From assembly GCF_014050225.1 (NCBI RefSeq), contig NZ_JACFXV010000044.1, positions 62,001 through 126,000 on the forward strand: a stretch of DNA of 64,000 bases, given 5' to 3'. The stretch comes from Stappia albiluteola (lineage in GTDB: Bacteria > Pseudomonadota > Alphaproteobacteria > Rhizobiales > Stappiaceae). Under the pieces are notes generated by a model. The model was not told the origin of the DNA. It was given only the letters and a program-made list of their open reading frames with translations, and searched no databases. Positions 55,208 to 64,000 of this stretch are shown piece after piece; position 1 is the stretch's first letter; each line of letters begins with the position of its first letter. Position numbers and translations under genes: made by a program.

Positions 55208-55298
55208 AGAGCGCTTTCGCGACAAGAAATCGCTCCAGGATCAACACTTTGAGCATATCCTCGTCGCCAAATCCGATTCAGATTTGGCGGGATATGCT
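55208..55298. repeat. Intergenic palindromic repeat, copy 2
   Basis: This is the inverted copy of 2308-2422: gagcgctttc, a 19-base aagaaatcgctccaggatc block, and ccaaatccgattcagatttgg as a hairpin. It lies between rsfS and rlmH and lacks the extra hairpin of copy 1. Confidence 0.8.
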
Positions 55299-55384
55299 TG
55301 GCGCACAAACCCATTCCCGCCCCGCGGGATGGGGCGCATCGTGGCCATCAGACCATCACCTGCCGGGAAGGAAAACCCGCCCGG

Positions 55385-55795
55385 TCAGCCCGAATATTTC
55401 GTCGGGGCGGTCATGTCCGCTGCCCACATCTTCTCCAGGTTATAGAACCCCCGGACTTCCGGACGGAAGATATGGACGACGACATCGCCGGCATCGATCA
55501 GCACCCAGTCGCAGGTCGGCAGACCCTCGACGCGGGCATTGCCGTGGCCTGCGTCCTTGAGGTCGCGAAGCAGGTGATCGGCGATGGCGCCGACATGACG
55601 ATGCGAACGGCCCGACGCGACGATCATGTGATCCGCGATGGCCGACTTGCCCGTGATGTCGATGGAAGTGATGTCCTCGGACTTGGAGTCTTCGAGACTG
55701 GCGAGGACGATATCAAGCAGGTTACCACGCTTCGGCGCGGCCACCGCTTCGATCTGAGGAGCGGCGCTGGCCGTCCCCTCGGGTTCAAAGGTCAT
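55385..55795 (-). CDS. rsfS: Ribosomal silencing factor
   Basis: RsfS binds ribosomal protein L14 and prevents subunit joining under nutrient stress. The 136-residue product has the core DIVLASLEDSKSEDITSIDI at about residues 28-47, then ADHMIVASGRSHRHVGAIAD, and DWVLIDAGDVVVHIFRPEVR with FYNLEKMW. About 25 extra N-terminal residues are Ala/Glu-rich and variable. It lies between nadD and rlmH, as in most bacteria. Confidence 0.95.
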   Translation of the reverse strand: MTFEPEGTASAAPQIEAVAAPKRGNLLDIVLASLEDSKSEDITSIDITGKSAIADHMIVASGRSHRHVGAIADHLLRDLKDAGHGNARVEGLPTCDWVLIDAGDVVVHIFRPEVRGFYNLEKMWAADMTAPTKYSG

Positions 55796-55967
55796 ACTCA
55801 GACGTTTTGCCTTTCGTCATGGTTATCCGGAACGCACCAGACGTTCCGCGTCGTAGATGGATGGAGAAAAACCGCAGCGTCGCCGGCCGTTCCCCGACTG
55901 CTCTACACCCTTTAAGATATGCCATCGCCCTTGTCATTTTCAAGACGGGGCGTTCTTTCCCCGTTCC

Positions 55968-56594
55968 TCAGTGGCCTTCGCGCAACTTGGTCGAAGAGGA
56001 GGGATCGAGGCGGGTGGTGACGAAGGTCCAGGCAGGCGGGCGAAGGAAGGGCAGCAGATCCGCGTCGCTCTCCTCTATCCTCGCCCCGGCGTAAGTCTGC
56101 GCGGCAGGGGCGGAAAGCGCCGCCATCGATGCGCCCGGACGATCGACCACCAGCATGGGTACGCCTTCGGCAATCGACTTCCAGCGTTGCCAGCGATGGA
56201 AGGAGGCGAGGCTGTCGGCGCCCATGATCCAGACGAAACGCAATGCCGGCCGCAGGCGCCTGAGGGTCGCGATCACGCTTGCCGTATAGCTGGTGCCAAG
56301 GGTCGCCTCGAAAGCCGTCACCCGCATTCGCGGATGGGCGGCAAGGCGCGCTACCGCATCGATCCGGCTTTCCAACGGTGCCAGATTGCCATGATCCTTC
56401 AACGGGTTGCCGGGTGTCACCAGCCACCAGACCTGGTCGAGGCCGGCGCGCTTCAGCGCGGTTTCGGCAACCTGCCGATGACCGGAATGGGGCGGATTGA
56501 ACGACCCGCCGAACAGGCCGATGCGATTGCCGGCCTCCGCATGCGGCAGGCGCAGCCATGTCTCCGGCAAGCGGATATTCGGCGGGCTTTTCAT
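55968..56594 (-). CDS. nadD: Nicotinate-nucleotide adenylyltransferase
   Basis: NadD makes nicotinate adenine dinucleotide from NaMN and ATP in NAD synthesis. The 208-residue protein has the nucleotidyl-transferase motif GLFGGSFNPPHSGH (residues 26-39), then WWLVTPGNPLK, FVWIMGADSLASFHRWQRW, and the ATP-binding tail SSSTKLR. The start lies 10 bases after proA. The order proBA-nadD-rsfS-rlmH is conserved in rhizobia. Confidence 0.95.
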   Translation of the reverse strand: MKSPPNIRLPETWLRLPHAEAGNRIGLFGGSFNPPHSGHRQVAETALKRAGLDQVWWLVTPGNPLKDHGNLAPLESRIDAVARLAAHPRMRVTAFEATLGTSYTASVIATLRRLRPALRFVWIMGADSLASFHRWQRWKSIAEGVPMLVVDRPGASMAALSAPAAQTYAGARIEESDADLLPFLRPPAWTFVTTRLDPSSSTKLREGH

Positions 56595-56604
56595 CGTTGC
56601 CGCA

Positions 56605-57921
56605 TCAGGGGCGCATCTGCCCGCTGCCGCGCACGCGGTACTTGAAGCTCGTCAGCTGCTCGAGGCCTACGGGCCCGCGCGCATGCATGCGGCCCGTCGC
56701 GATGCCGATCTCGCCGCCCATGCCGAATTCGCCGCCATCGGCGAACTGGGTGGAGGCGTTGTGCAGCAGGATCGCGCTGTCCACGTTCTGGAAGAAGGAT
56801 TCGGCCGCCTTCGGATCGTCGGTGACGATGCCGTCGGTGTGATGCGAACCATAGGTCTCGATGTGGTCGATCGCGGTGTCGAGGCCGTCGACGACCCGCA
56901 CCGCAAGGATCGCGTCGAGATATTCCGTGCGCCAGTCGTCCTCGCTGGCAGGCCTGGCTTCCGCCAGACGCGCCCGGACTTCCTCGTCGCCGCGGATTTC
57001 GCAGCCGCGATCCATCAGCGCCTTGCAGATCGGCACGAGATGCGTATCGGCCACCGACCGGTCGACCAGCAGCGTCTCCAGCGCGCCGCAAACGCCGGTG
57101 CGCCGCATCTTGGCGTTGGCGGTCACGTCGATCGCCATGTCGAGATCCGCCGCCTTGTCGATGAAGAGGTGGCAGATGCCTTCCAGATGGGCGAAGACGG
57201 GGACGCGGGCTTCCGCCTGCACCCGGGCGACCAGGCTCTTGCCGCCGCGCGGGATGATCACGTCGATGGTGCCGTCGAGGCCTTTCAGCATTTCGCCCAC
57301 CGCGGCGCGGTCCGCGACCGGCACGATCTGGATCGCCTCTTTCGGCAGGCCGGCGGCGACAAGGCCACGCTCAAGTGCGGCATGGATCGCACGGTTGGAA
57401 TGGAACGTGTCCGACCCGCCGCGCAGGATCACCGCATTGCCGGCCTTCAGGCAAAGCGCACCGGCATCCGCCGTGACGTTCGGTCGGCTTTCGTAGATGA
57501 CGCCGACGACGCCGAGCGGCGTCCGCACCCGCTCGATATGCAGGCCGTTCGGCCGGTCCCATTCGGCGATGACCTGACCGACCGGATCGGGAAGGTTGCC
57601 GATGTCCTCGAGGCTCTTCGCGATCGCCTCGATCCGCTCTTCCGTCAGCGTGCCCCGGTCGAGATAGGCGGCGGTCTGGCCGTTCGCCTTCATGGCCTCG
57701 ATGTCGCGGGCGTTGGCGGCAAGGATTTCGGGCGTCGCGGCACGGATGGCATCGGCCATGGCCTGGAGGGCCGCGTTCTTCTGCGCCGTCGTCGCGGTGG
57801 CGAGCTTGCGCGCCGCCTTGCGGGCACTGGTACCGAGGACGCGCATCGTTGCGGCGATATCCTGCGGCGCGGCTGCCGTTCCGCCTGCTGCCACGGTCTC
57901 TTGCGTCGCCTTGTTGAGCAT
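56605..57921 (-). CDS. proA: Gamma-glutamyl phosphate reductase
   Basis: ProA reduces glutamyl-5-phosphate to the semialdehyde, the second step of proline synthesis. The 438-residue aldehyde-dehydrogenase-fold protein has the NADP segments [20 protein letters not shown] and [11 protein letters not shown], and the catalytic Cys278 in [16 protein letters not shown]. It is complete. It follows proB after 45 bases and precedes nadD after 10. Confidence 0.96.
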   Translation of the reverse strand: MLNKATQETVAAGGTAAAPQDIAATMRVLGTSARKAARKLATATTAQKNAALQAMADAIRAATPEILAANARDIEAMKANGQTAAYLDRGTLTEERIEAIAKSLEDIGNLPDPVGQVIAEWDRPNGLHIERVRTPLGVVGVIYESRPNVTADAGALCLKAGNAVILRGGSDTFHSNRAIHAALERGLVAAGLPKEAIQIVPVADRAAVGEMLKGLDGTIDVIIPRGGKSLVARVQAEARVPVFAHLEGICHLFIDKAADLDMAIDVTANAKMRRTGVCGALETLLVDRSVADTHLVPICKALMDRGCEIRGDEEVRARLAEARPASEDDWRTEYLDAILAVRVVDGLDTAIDHIETYGSHHTDGIVTDDPKAAESFFQNVDSAILLHNASTQFADGGEFGMGGEIGIATGRMHARGPVGLEQLTSFKYRVRGSGQMRP

Positions 57922-57966
57922 CCGTCCTCGCCCCTTCTTCCTTGCGGACCGCTGCCGGTCAATTCC

Positions 57967-59127
57967 TCACTTTACAGCATCGCCTGCGCCCTGGAACGCG
58001 CCGTTCAGGACAAGATCATCGCGATGGATCATTTCCGCCCGGCCGGGATAGCCCAGGATCGCCTCGATCTCGCGGCTGTTGCGCCCGAGGATCAGGCTGG
58101 CATCGGGATAGTCGTAGGCGACGAGGCCGCGTCCGACATCGTTGCCGGCCTCGTCGACAAGGCGCACCGCGTCGCCCCGGGCGAAGCTGCCCTCGATCGC
58201 CCGCACGCCGGCCGGCAGCAGGCTCTTGCCGGAGGCCAATGCCCGCACGGCCCCGCTATCGAGACGCAGGGTGCCGCGCGGCTCCAGATGGCCGCCGATC
58301 CAGGCCTTGCGCGCCGAGCCCGGCGTGGACGCGGCCATGAACCAGGTTGCCCGCGCGCCGTTATCGATCGCCGACAGCGGGTTTTGCCGCTTGCCGCTGG
58401 CTATCGCCATCACCGTGCCGGCACCCGTGGCGATCTTCGCCGCCTCGATCTTCGTCTTCATGCCGCCGCGCGACAGTTCCGAGCCGGCAGCGCCCGCCAT
58501 GCCTTCGATCTCGGCCGTGACGACCGGCACGAGCGGCAGGAACACGGCGTCGGGATTGGTGGCCGGCGGCGCCGTATAGAGCCCGTCGATATCGGAGAGC
58601 AGCACGAGGCAGTCGGCGCTGACCATGGTGGCGACGCGGGCCGCCAGCCGGTCGTTGTCGCCGTAGCGGATCTCGGAGGTCGCCACCGTGTCGTTCTCGT
58701 TGACGATCGGCACGGCACCGAGCTTCAGCAGCGTCGAAACGGTCTCGCGGGCGTTGAGATAGCGGCGGCGTTCCTCCGTGTCGCCGAGCGTCAACAGGAT
58801 CTGCCCTGCACTGAGGCCTCGCGCGCCGAGGATTTCCGAATAGGCATGGGCGAGCGCGATCTGGCCGACGGAGGCCGCCGCCTGCGCCTGCTCCAGGCGA
58901 AGCGGTCCGCGCGGCAGCTTCAGCACGCCGCGCCCCAGCGCGATGGCGCCGGAGGAAACGACAATCAGCTCGGCCCCGCCGGCCGCGAGCGCCTTGAGGT
59001 CGTCCGCCAGGGCCTCCAGCCAGCCGCGTTTCAGCCGGCCGTCCTCGACAAGGAGCGCGGAGCCGATCTTGACGACGATGCGCTTGAAATCGGCAAGCCG
59101 ATGCTTGGGGTTGGCGGTGGCCATCAT
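57967..59127 (-). CDS. proB: Glutamate 5-kinase with PUA domain
   Basis: ProB phosphorylates glutamate, the first and feedback-inhibited step of proline synthesis. The 386-residue product has the amino-acid kinase domain ([20 protein letters not shown] at residues 15-34; [20 protein letters not shown]). A C-terminal PUA domain spans about 285-375 ([20 protein letters not shown]). It is flanked by obgE and proA. A second Met two codons in is an equally possible start. Confidence 0.96.
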   Translation of the reverse strand: MMATANPKHRLADFKRIVVKIGSALLVEDGRLKRGWLEALADDLKALAAGGAELIVVSSGAIALGRGVLKLPRGPLRLEQAQAAASVGQIALAHAYSEILGARGLSAGQILLTLGDTEERRRYLNARETVSTLLKLGAVPIVNENDTVATSEIRYGDNDRLAARVATMVSADCLVLLSDIDGLYTAPPATNPDAVFLPLVPVVTAEIEGMAGAAGSELSRGGMKTKIEAAKIATGAGTVMAIASGKRQNPLSAIDNGARATWFMAASTPGSARKAWIGGHLEPRGTLRLDSGAVRALASGKSLLPAGVRAIEGSFARGDAVRLVDEAGNDVGRGLVAYDYPDASLILGRNSREIEAILGYPGRAEMIHRDDLVLNGAFQGAGDAVK

Positions 59128-59137
59128 GGCGGCGATC

Positions 59138-60753
<1,616 letters not shown>

Positions 60754-60754
60754 G

Positions 60755-61402
60755 TCACTCCCTGATTGCCAGCGCCGGAAATCGGCTGCGCGCCAGCCTG
60801 TTCCGCGCTCCCCACCTCTTCAAGGCGTCCCAGGTGCCGCGGTCCAGACAAAACCGCTCCACCGGCACGCTGCCGCCGGCCCCCTTCGAGACCAGCATGC
60901 TCTGATCGCGATACTGGAAGCCGCTCTTGACCAGAACCCGGCGCGACGGCGGGTTGATCACCCGCACATTGGCATCCAGCCGCGCGATGGGCGTCGCCTC
61001 GAAGACGTGGTCGACCAGCGTCTGCACCGCTTCGGTGGCATAGCCCTGGCCCTGGAACGGCTCGCCGATCCAGTAACCGATCTGTACCGGGCCGCCGGCC
61101 TCGAAGGAACCGAACCCGACCGAGCCGATGAAACGGCCGGTGGACTTCAGCCGCACGGCGAACGTCGCCCGCTCCGTGCCGTTGTTTTCGGCCCGTGCCA
61201 CCATCCTGCGCGCATCCTCCAGCGTGAAGGGGTGGGGCATCGTTGCCAGCATGGCCGCAACGCGGCGGTTGTTGGCGAGAAACACGATATCTGCAAGGTC
61301 GTCCTTGCGCGGCAGATCGAGCTTCAACCGCGCCGTCTCCTGCGGCAACAAGGCCGCATCGTGACTGCTTTCGTCTGAAAATTCCTCTAGATCGGCAACC
61401 AT
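60755..61402 (-). CDS. GNAT acetyltransferase (RimJ/RimL-like) 2
   Basis: This 215-residue acetyltransferase has the same layout as its neighbour. The CoA loop reads GYWIGEPFQGQGYATEAVQT, followed by NPPSRRVLVKSGFQYRDQSM. A 35-residue N-terminal extension (MVADLEEFSDESSHDAALLP) precedes the domain. ATG 61402 has a perfect gggagg ribosome site; the TTG at 61426 is not needed. The gene lies beyond the rpmA terminator, so it likely has its own promoter or relies on read-through. Confidence 0.87.
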   Translation of the reverse strand: MVADLEEFSDESSHDAALLPQETARLKLDLPRKDDLADIVFLANNRRVAAMLATMPHPFTLEDARRMVARAENNGTERATFAVRLKSTGRFIGSVGFGSFEAGGPVQIGYWIGEPFQGQGYATEAVQTLVDHVFEATPIARLDANVRVINPPSRRVLVKSGFQYRDQSMLVSKGAGGSVPVERFCLDRGTWDALKRWGARNRLARSRFPALAIRE

Positions 61403-61424
61403 GTTGTCCTCCCGGCGGATCAAC

Positions 61425-61462
61425 AAAAAAATCAGGGGAGATGGCGCCCCATCTCCCCTGAT
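61425..61462 (-). terminator. Terminator after rpmA
   Basis: A 14-base stem (61431-61444 with 61449-61462) is followed on the minus strand by a run of six T. It ends the rplU-rpmA transcript and lies just before the acetyltransferase ribosome site. Confidence 0.9.
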
Positions 61463-61537
61463 CTCTTTCGATCTTGCCGGTTTCCTGAACCGTCCGGGTC
61501 GATGGGACGCCGGCGGTTCATGAAGGACACGTCGGCG

Positions 61538-61807
61538 TTACTCCGCGGCTTCTACTGCCGGGACTACGTTAATGAAGGTTCGGCCATTTGCTTTCTGACG
61601 GAAGACCACCTTGCCTTCCTCAACGGCGAAGATCGTATGATCCTTGCCCATGCCGACCCCGGTTCCCGGATGCCATTTGGTGCCGCGCTGGCGCGCGATG
61701 ATGTTGCCCGGGATCACGGCTTCGCCGCCGAACTTCTTGATGCCAAGGCGGCGTCCCGCGGAATCGCGGCCGTTACGGGACGAACCACCAGCCTTTTTAT
61801 GTGCCAT
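61538..61807 (-). CDS. rpmA: 50S ribosomal protein L27
   Basis: L27 reaches the peptidyl-transferase centre of the 50S subunit. It has 89 residues beginning [20 protein letters not shown] and continuing [28 protein letters not shown], all invariant family segments. There is no N-terminal propeptide as in Firmicutes. It follows rplU after 152 bases, as in nearly all bacteria. A short Glu/Ala tail ends the chain. Confidence 0.97.
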   Translation of the reverse strand: MAHKKAGGSSRNGRDSAGRRLGIKKFGGEAVIPGNIIARQRGTKWHPGTGVGMGKDHTIFAVEEGKVVFRQKANGRTFINVVPAVEAAE

Positions 61808-61959
61808 GACGAAACTCCTCGTCCGATTTCTTCAACCTGAGGCCATCCGGGTCCGATGCGGGCCGCTGGAGGCTCATGTAATCCAGTATTTGTCCGACAC
61901 CGACCCCGACATCGCTTTCGATCCGGGACCGGGCCGATTCAGGCGTTGCGCGCCGGCCT

Positions 61960-62349
61960 TCAGGCCTGCTCTGCGTCAGCCGCCTCGGTTTCCTTGGCCT
62001 TGGCGGCCTTCTTGGTCTTCTTCGCGGGCTTGGAGCCGGCAGCCAGGATATCGGTGATCCGGACCAGCGTGAAAGCCTGGCGATGACCATTGCGGCGACG
62101 CGAATTCTGGCGGCGACGCTTCTTGAATACGATGACCTTGCGGTTGCGGCCCTGTTCGACGACTTCGCCGACCACGGTCGCGCCTTCAACGGTCGGGGCA
62201 CCCACGACGGTCTCAGCGCCGTTGCCGAGCACGAGAACCTGGTCGAAGGTAACGGTTTCGCCGGCTTCCACCGGCAGCTTCTCGACCTTCACGAGGTCGT
62301 CAGCGGCAACATGGTACTGCTTGCCGCCGGTCTTGATCACTGCGAACAT
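61960..62349 (-). CDS. rplU: 50S ribosomal protein L21
   Basis: L21 binds 23S rRNA. The 129-residue product contains the L21 core (MFAVIKTGGKQYHVAADDLV to about residue 103, with VFKKRRRQNSRRRNGHRQ). A C-terminal Lys/Ala/Glu extension of about 25 residues (KPAKKTKKAAKAKETEAAD) is common in alphaproteobacteria. The start is ATG 62349 with aaggac upstream; the open frame to 62502 belongs to the leader. A long 5' leader with two hairpins precedes it. Confidence 0.96.
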   Translation of the reverse strand: MFAVIKTGGKQYHVAADDLVKVEKLPVEAGETVTFDQVLVLGNGAETVVGAPTVEGATVVGEVVEQGRNRKVIVFKKRRRQNSRRRNGHRQAFTLVRITDILAAGSKPAKKTKKAAKAKETEAADAEQA

Positions 62350-62479
62350 GTCGCGCACGTCCTTCTTTTCATTCTTCATGGTCCCCGCCAGCCGACCGGC
62401 CGGCAAGGGCTTCGCGCGCATCCTTCGGCGCCTCCCCGTTTCCCTTGACGGGCCGGGAGGACTTTGCAGCCGGAGAACC

Positions 62480-62529
62480 GCCGATCCTATCGCGATCGGC
62501 ATTTCCGGCGGATCGCAGACCTGCGATCC
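62480..62529 (-). promoter_or_regulatory. Tandem hairpins in the rplU leader
   Basis: Hairpin one: GCCGATC (62480-62486) with GATCGGC (62494-62500). Hairpin two: GGATCGCA (62510-62517) with TGCGATCC (62522-62529) around GACC. Both are perfect and lie 130-180 bases upstream of the L21 start, inside the transcribed leader. Autogenous control by L21 is possible. Confidence 0.45.
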
Positions 62530-62683
62530 TGATGGCGACCCCGCCGTTCTGGCGGATCCAAAACGCCCGCATCAAGGCCTCTTGCCGAAGGGCAATCGGT
62601 GAGAGTTGGGTGGTTGGAGGAAGGCGCCGTTGGCCTCGGATAGCGCTTCGATAGGGCTTTTACACCTTCAACGAAGCGGGTGG

Positions 62684-62711
62684 ACTATACGTATCGGCGG
62701 GGCAAAGTCAA
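62684..62711 (-). promoter_or_regulatory. Promoter of the rplU-rpmA operon
   Basis: On the minus strand TTGACT (62706-62711) and TATAGT (62684-62689) are 16 bases apart. The predicted leader is about 330 bases long. Confidence 0.75.
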
Positions 62712-62864
62712 CCGAAATGCCCATGTTCCAGGATGCGCGGCATGGCCATCCCGCTGCGTGACTTTTCCGGAGGCCCGCAAGGCCCGCGGTGGCACCCGAC
62801 CACGGGCGCATTAGGGCCGGAATCGCTTTTCCAACAGCAGTGGCGGAAAACTCCGTTACCCCTC

Positions 62865-62893
62865 TTGTGCAGGGCAAGGTGCTTGGCTATGTT
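62865..62893 (+). promoter_or_regulatory. Promoter of tRNA-Ser
   Basis: TTGTGC (62865-62870) and TATGTT (62888-62893) have 17-base spacing and end 34 bases before the tRNA. Confidence 0.6.
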
Positions 62894-62927
62894 CCGCGCC
62901 ACCTGAGACCACGAGTTCTCTTGACGC

Positions 62928-63017
62928 GGAGAGGTGCCGGAGTGGTTGAACGGGGCGGTCTCGAAAACCGTTGAGCGCGCAAGCGTTCCGAGGGTTCGAA
63001 TCCCTCTCTCTCCGCCA
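62928..63017 (+). tRNA. tRNA-Ser(CGA)
   Basis: The class II tRNA has 90 bases. Acceptor GGAGAGG pairs with TCTCTCC, the discriminator is G, and CCA is encoded. The anticodon loop CTCGAAA has anticodon CGA, and the long variable arm is present (TGAGCGCGCAAGCGTTC). It reads UCG. Confidence 0.97.
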
Positions 63018-63018
63018 T
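63006..63018. repeat. 13-bp direct repeat, copy in tRNA-Ser 3' end
   Basis: CTCTCTCCGCCAT occurs at the end of tRNA-Ser and again at 63946-63958 in the same orientation, with parDE between the two. Confidence 0.7.
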
Positions 63019-63257
63019 TTCTCAGAAGTTCGCCACAATCCACTGCGCTTCGCCGACCTCCGTACGAACCGACCGGAGTGCGCGTCTGTTCCTGCTGCCG
63101 AACAAGCCTCGGACACCGCTGCGGACCGGCGATGATGAACGCCGCTTGGTGAAGCGGTTCGTGTGCCCCACGATTTCACATCGATGAGATACGCCACACC
63201 TTGTTCTGTGTGCTTTTTTGGTTATATTGAAGACGGAAGCTATGTGAGGATGCCGAC

Positions 63258-63512
63258 ATGCCCCGCACAACGACGATGACGGTCCGCCTCAGCGGCGCGC
63301 TCAGCGACTTCGTGGCGGCCAATGTCAGCGAGACCGGCTCCTACGAGAATGTCAGCGAATACATCCGTGACCTGATCCGCCGCGACAAGGAGCGGGTGGA
63401 AGGGCAAGCATTCGACCGGCTCAAGACCGAACTGACCCGTGCCTTCGCGGCGCCCGAGTCCTCCTATCAACCGCTCACGGCTACCGAGGTCATTGCGCGC
63501 AACAAGGCGTGA
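63258..63512 (+). CDS. parD: ParD-type antitoxin
   Basis: This 84-residue ribbon-helix-helix antitoxin represses its operon and neutralises ParE. The N-terminal strand and helices read TTTMTVRLSGALSDFVAANV and SYENVSEYIRDLIRRDKERV (the typical SEVIRxxLR-like helix). The C-terminal disordered toxin-binding tail is AFAAPESSYQPLTATEVIAR. The ribosome site is tgagga. An AT-rich promoter-like stretch (ggttatattg) lies about 45 bases upstream, probably the autoregulated site. The stop is six bases before parE. Confidence 0.9.
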   Translation: MPRTTTMTVRLSGALSDFVAANVSETGSYENVSEYIRDLIRRDKERVEGQAFDRLKTELTRAFAAPESSYQPLTATEVIARNKA

Positions 63513-63518
63513 TCAAGA

Positions 63519-63833
63519 ATGGCATCGGTTCGCGTTCAGGAGGCGGCGTCTTACCGCCTCGACGACATCTACCGCTATACGCGTGACCGATGGGGGACCG
63601 AACGGGCCGACGGCTATATCACCGGCATGATAGCGGCCTTCGAGAAGATCGAATCCCGGGGCGTCACCTCGAGGCCCATCCCGGCCGAATTCGGTGTCGA
63701 GGGATTCTTTTTTCGGTACGAGCGCCATTTCATCTACTGGCGCAGGCTCTCCAATGGAGACATCGGCATCGTCGCCATCCTCCACGAGCGGATGCATCAG
63801 ATTGAACGCTTCCGCGAGGATTTCGGCTTATGA
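63519..63833 (+). CDS. parE: ParE-type toxin
   Basis: This 104-residue toxin has the RelE/ParE fold: VRVQEAASYRLDDIYRYTRD near residues 4-23, a middle helix pair with GYITGMIAAFEKIESRG, and the terminal strands GFFFRYERHFIYWRRLSNGD and IVAILHERMHQIERF. ParE toxins poison DNA gyrase in known cases; other members differ, so the target is inferred. The gene follows parD after six bases, without a strong ribosome site, which keeps toxin below antitoxin. Confidence 0.9.
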   Translation: MASVRVQEAASYRLDDIYRYTRDRWGTERADGYITGMIAAFEKIESRGVTSRPIPAEFGVEGFFFRYERHFIYWRRLSNGDIGIVAILHERMHQIERFREDFGL

Positions 63834-63945
63834 CAAAGCGCCGCCGTATCACCGAAAATCCGCGAACTTGCTGTTTTCGATAAAGTTCGCTTGATCGCCA
63901 GCGCCTTGCGCAGTTCTCCGCCGAGAGAGTTTGACCCGAGGCCAG

Positions 63946-63958
63946 CTCTCTCCGCCAT
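63946..63958. repeat. 13-bp direct repeat, distal copy
   Basis: This is an exact copy of the tRNA-Ser 3' end including CCA and the following T. It lies 112 bases after parE. No tRNA body precedes it. Confidence 0.7.
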
Positions 63959-64000
63959 CCTTTCGCTCACGGCAGTTTCGCTTCGCTCAAGGCCTCCGCG

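Larger units (their letters stand above)
62350..62927. other. Long leader of rplU and promoter region of tRNA-Ser
   Basis: No gene is seen in these 578 bases. The left part is the untranslated leader of rplU with hairpins at 62480-62500 and 62510-62529. The rplU promoter is at 62684-62711. The right part holds the tRNA-Ser promoter (62865-62893). Confidence 0.65.

Overview
The window is a chromosomal stretch from an alphaproteobacterium, most likely of the order Hyphomicrobiales (Rhizobiales). The evidence is gene order and family content: rplU-rpmA-GNAT-obgE-proB-proA-nadD-rsfS-rlmH-envC-ctpA-deacetylase-rppH and rnd-lptC-lptA-lptB-rpoN-hpf-ptsN are typical rhizobial strings. They occur together with a CP4-like EPSP synthase, a FYDLN-acid protein, an Hsp20/DUF1150 pair and a DUF1127 protein. 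The backbone is GC-rich. No rRNA is present, so I do not name a genus.

Layout. 1-9.4 kb is housekeeping: the end of trxA, grpE, a TRIC-type channel, a LapA-like protein, sppA-ihfB, panB, and aroA-cmk followed by rpsA. 9.5-10 kb carries two identical tRNA-Ala(GGC) genes. 10-14.6 kb is a sensory cluster: a membrane chemoreceptor with a secreted repeat protein, a soluble receptor-like protein ending in a minimal chemoreceptor hairpin, and a truncated haemoglobin. 15-19.4 kb is the ugpBAEC glycerol-3-phosphate importer behind a possible phased PHO-box array. 19.6-20.4 kb holds a small heat-shock gene with a possible RNA thermometer, plus DUF1150. 20.4-26.9 kb is the rnd-lptCAB-rpoN-hpf-ptsN string.

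27.1-41.9 kb is an integrative island of about 14.8 kb, inserted in the 3' end of tRNA-Leu(CAG). A P4-type integrase lies next to the tRNA. A relic of the tRNA end plus the original tRNA terminator remains on the far side, beside rnd. Its cargo is a five-gene operon: hsdM, a DUF262/HNH protein, an unrecognised coiled-coil protein, hsdS and hsdR. This looks like a type I restriction-modification system with two embedded accessory proteins and is the best candidate here for an undescribed system. The island also carries a second tyrosine recombinase with a HTH/zinc partner, an AlpA-like regulator and one unknown protein.

42-50 kb is metabolism and envelope upkeep: a complex I NDUFA9-type protein, DUF1127, a YafY/WYL regulator, uppP, a glutathione transferase, queG (probably with a CTG start), an acyl-CoA dehydrogenase with an SDR partner, and rppH. 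50-62.4 kb runs leftward through cell-wall genes (divergent polysaccharide deacetylase, ctpA, envC-like), ribosome genes (rlmH, rsfS, rplU, rpmA, obgE), NAD and proline synthesis (nadD, proA, proB) and two acetyltransferases. 62.9-64 kb carries tRNA-Ser(CGA) and a parDE toxin-antitoxin pair enclosed by a 13-bp repeat of the tRNA 3' end, which may be a second small tRNA-targeted insertion.
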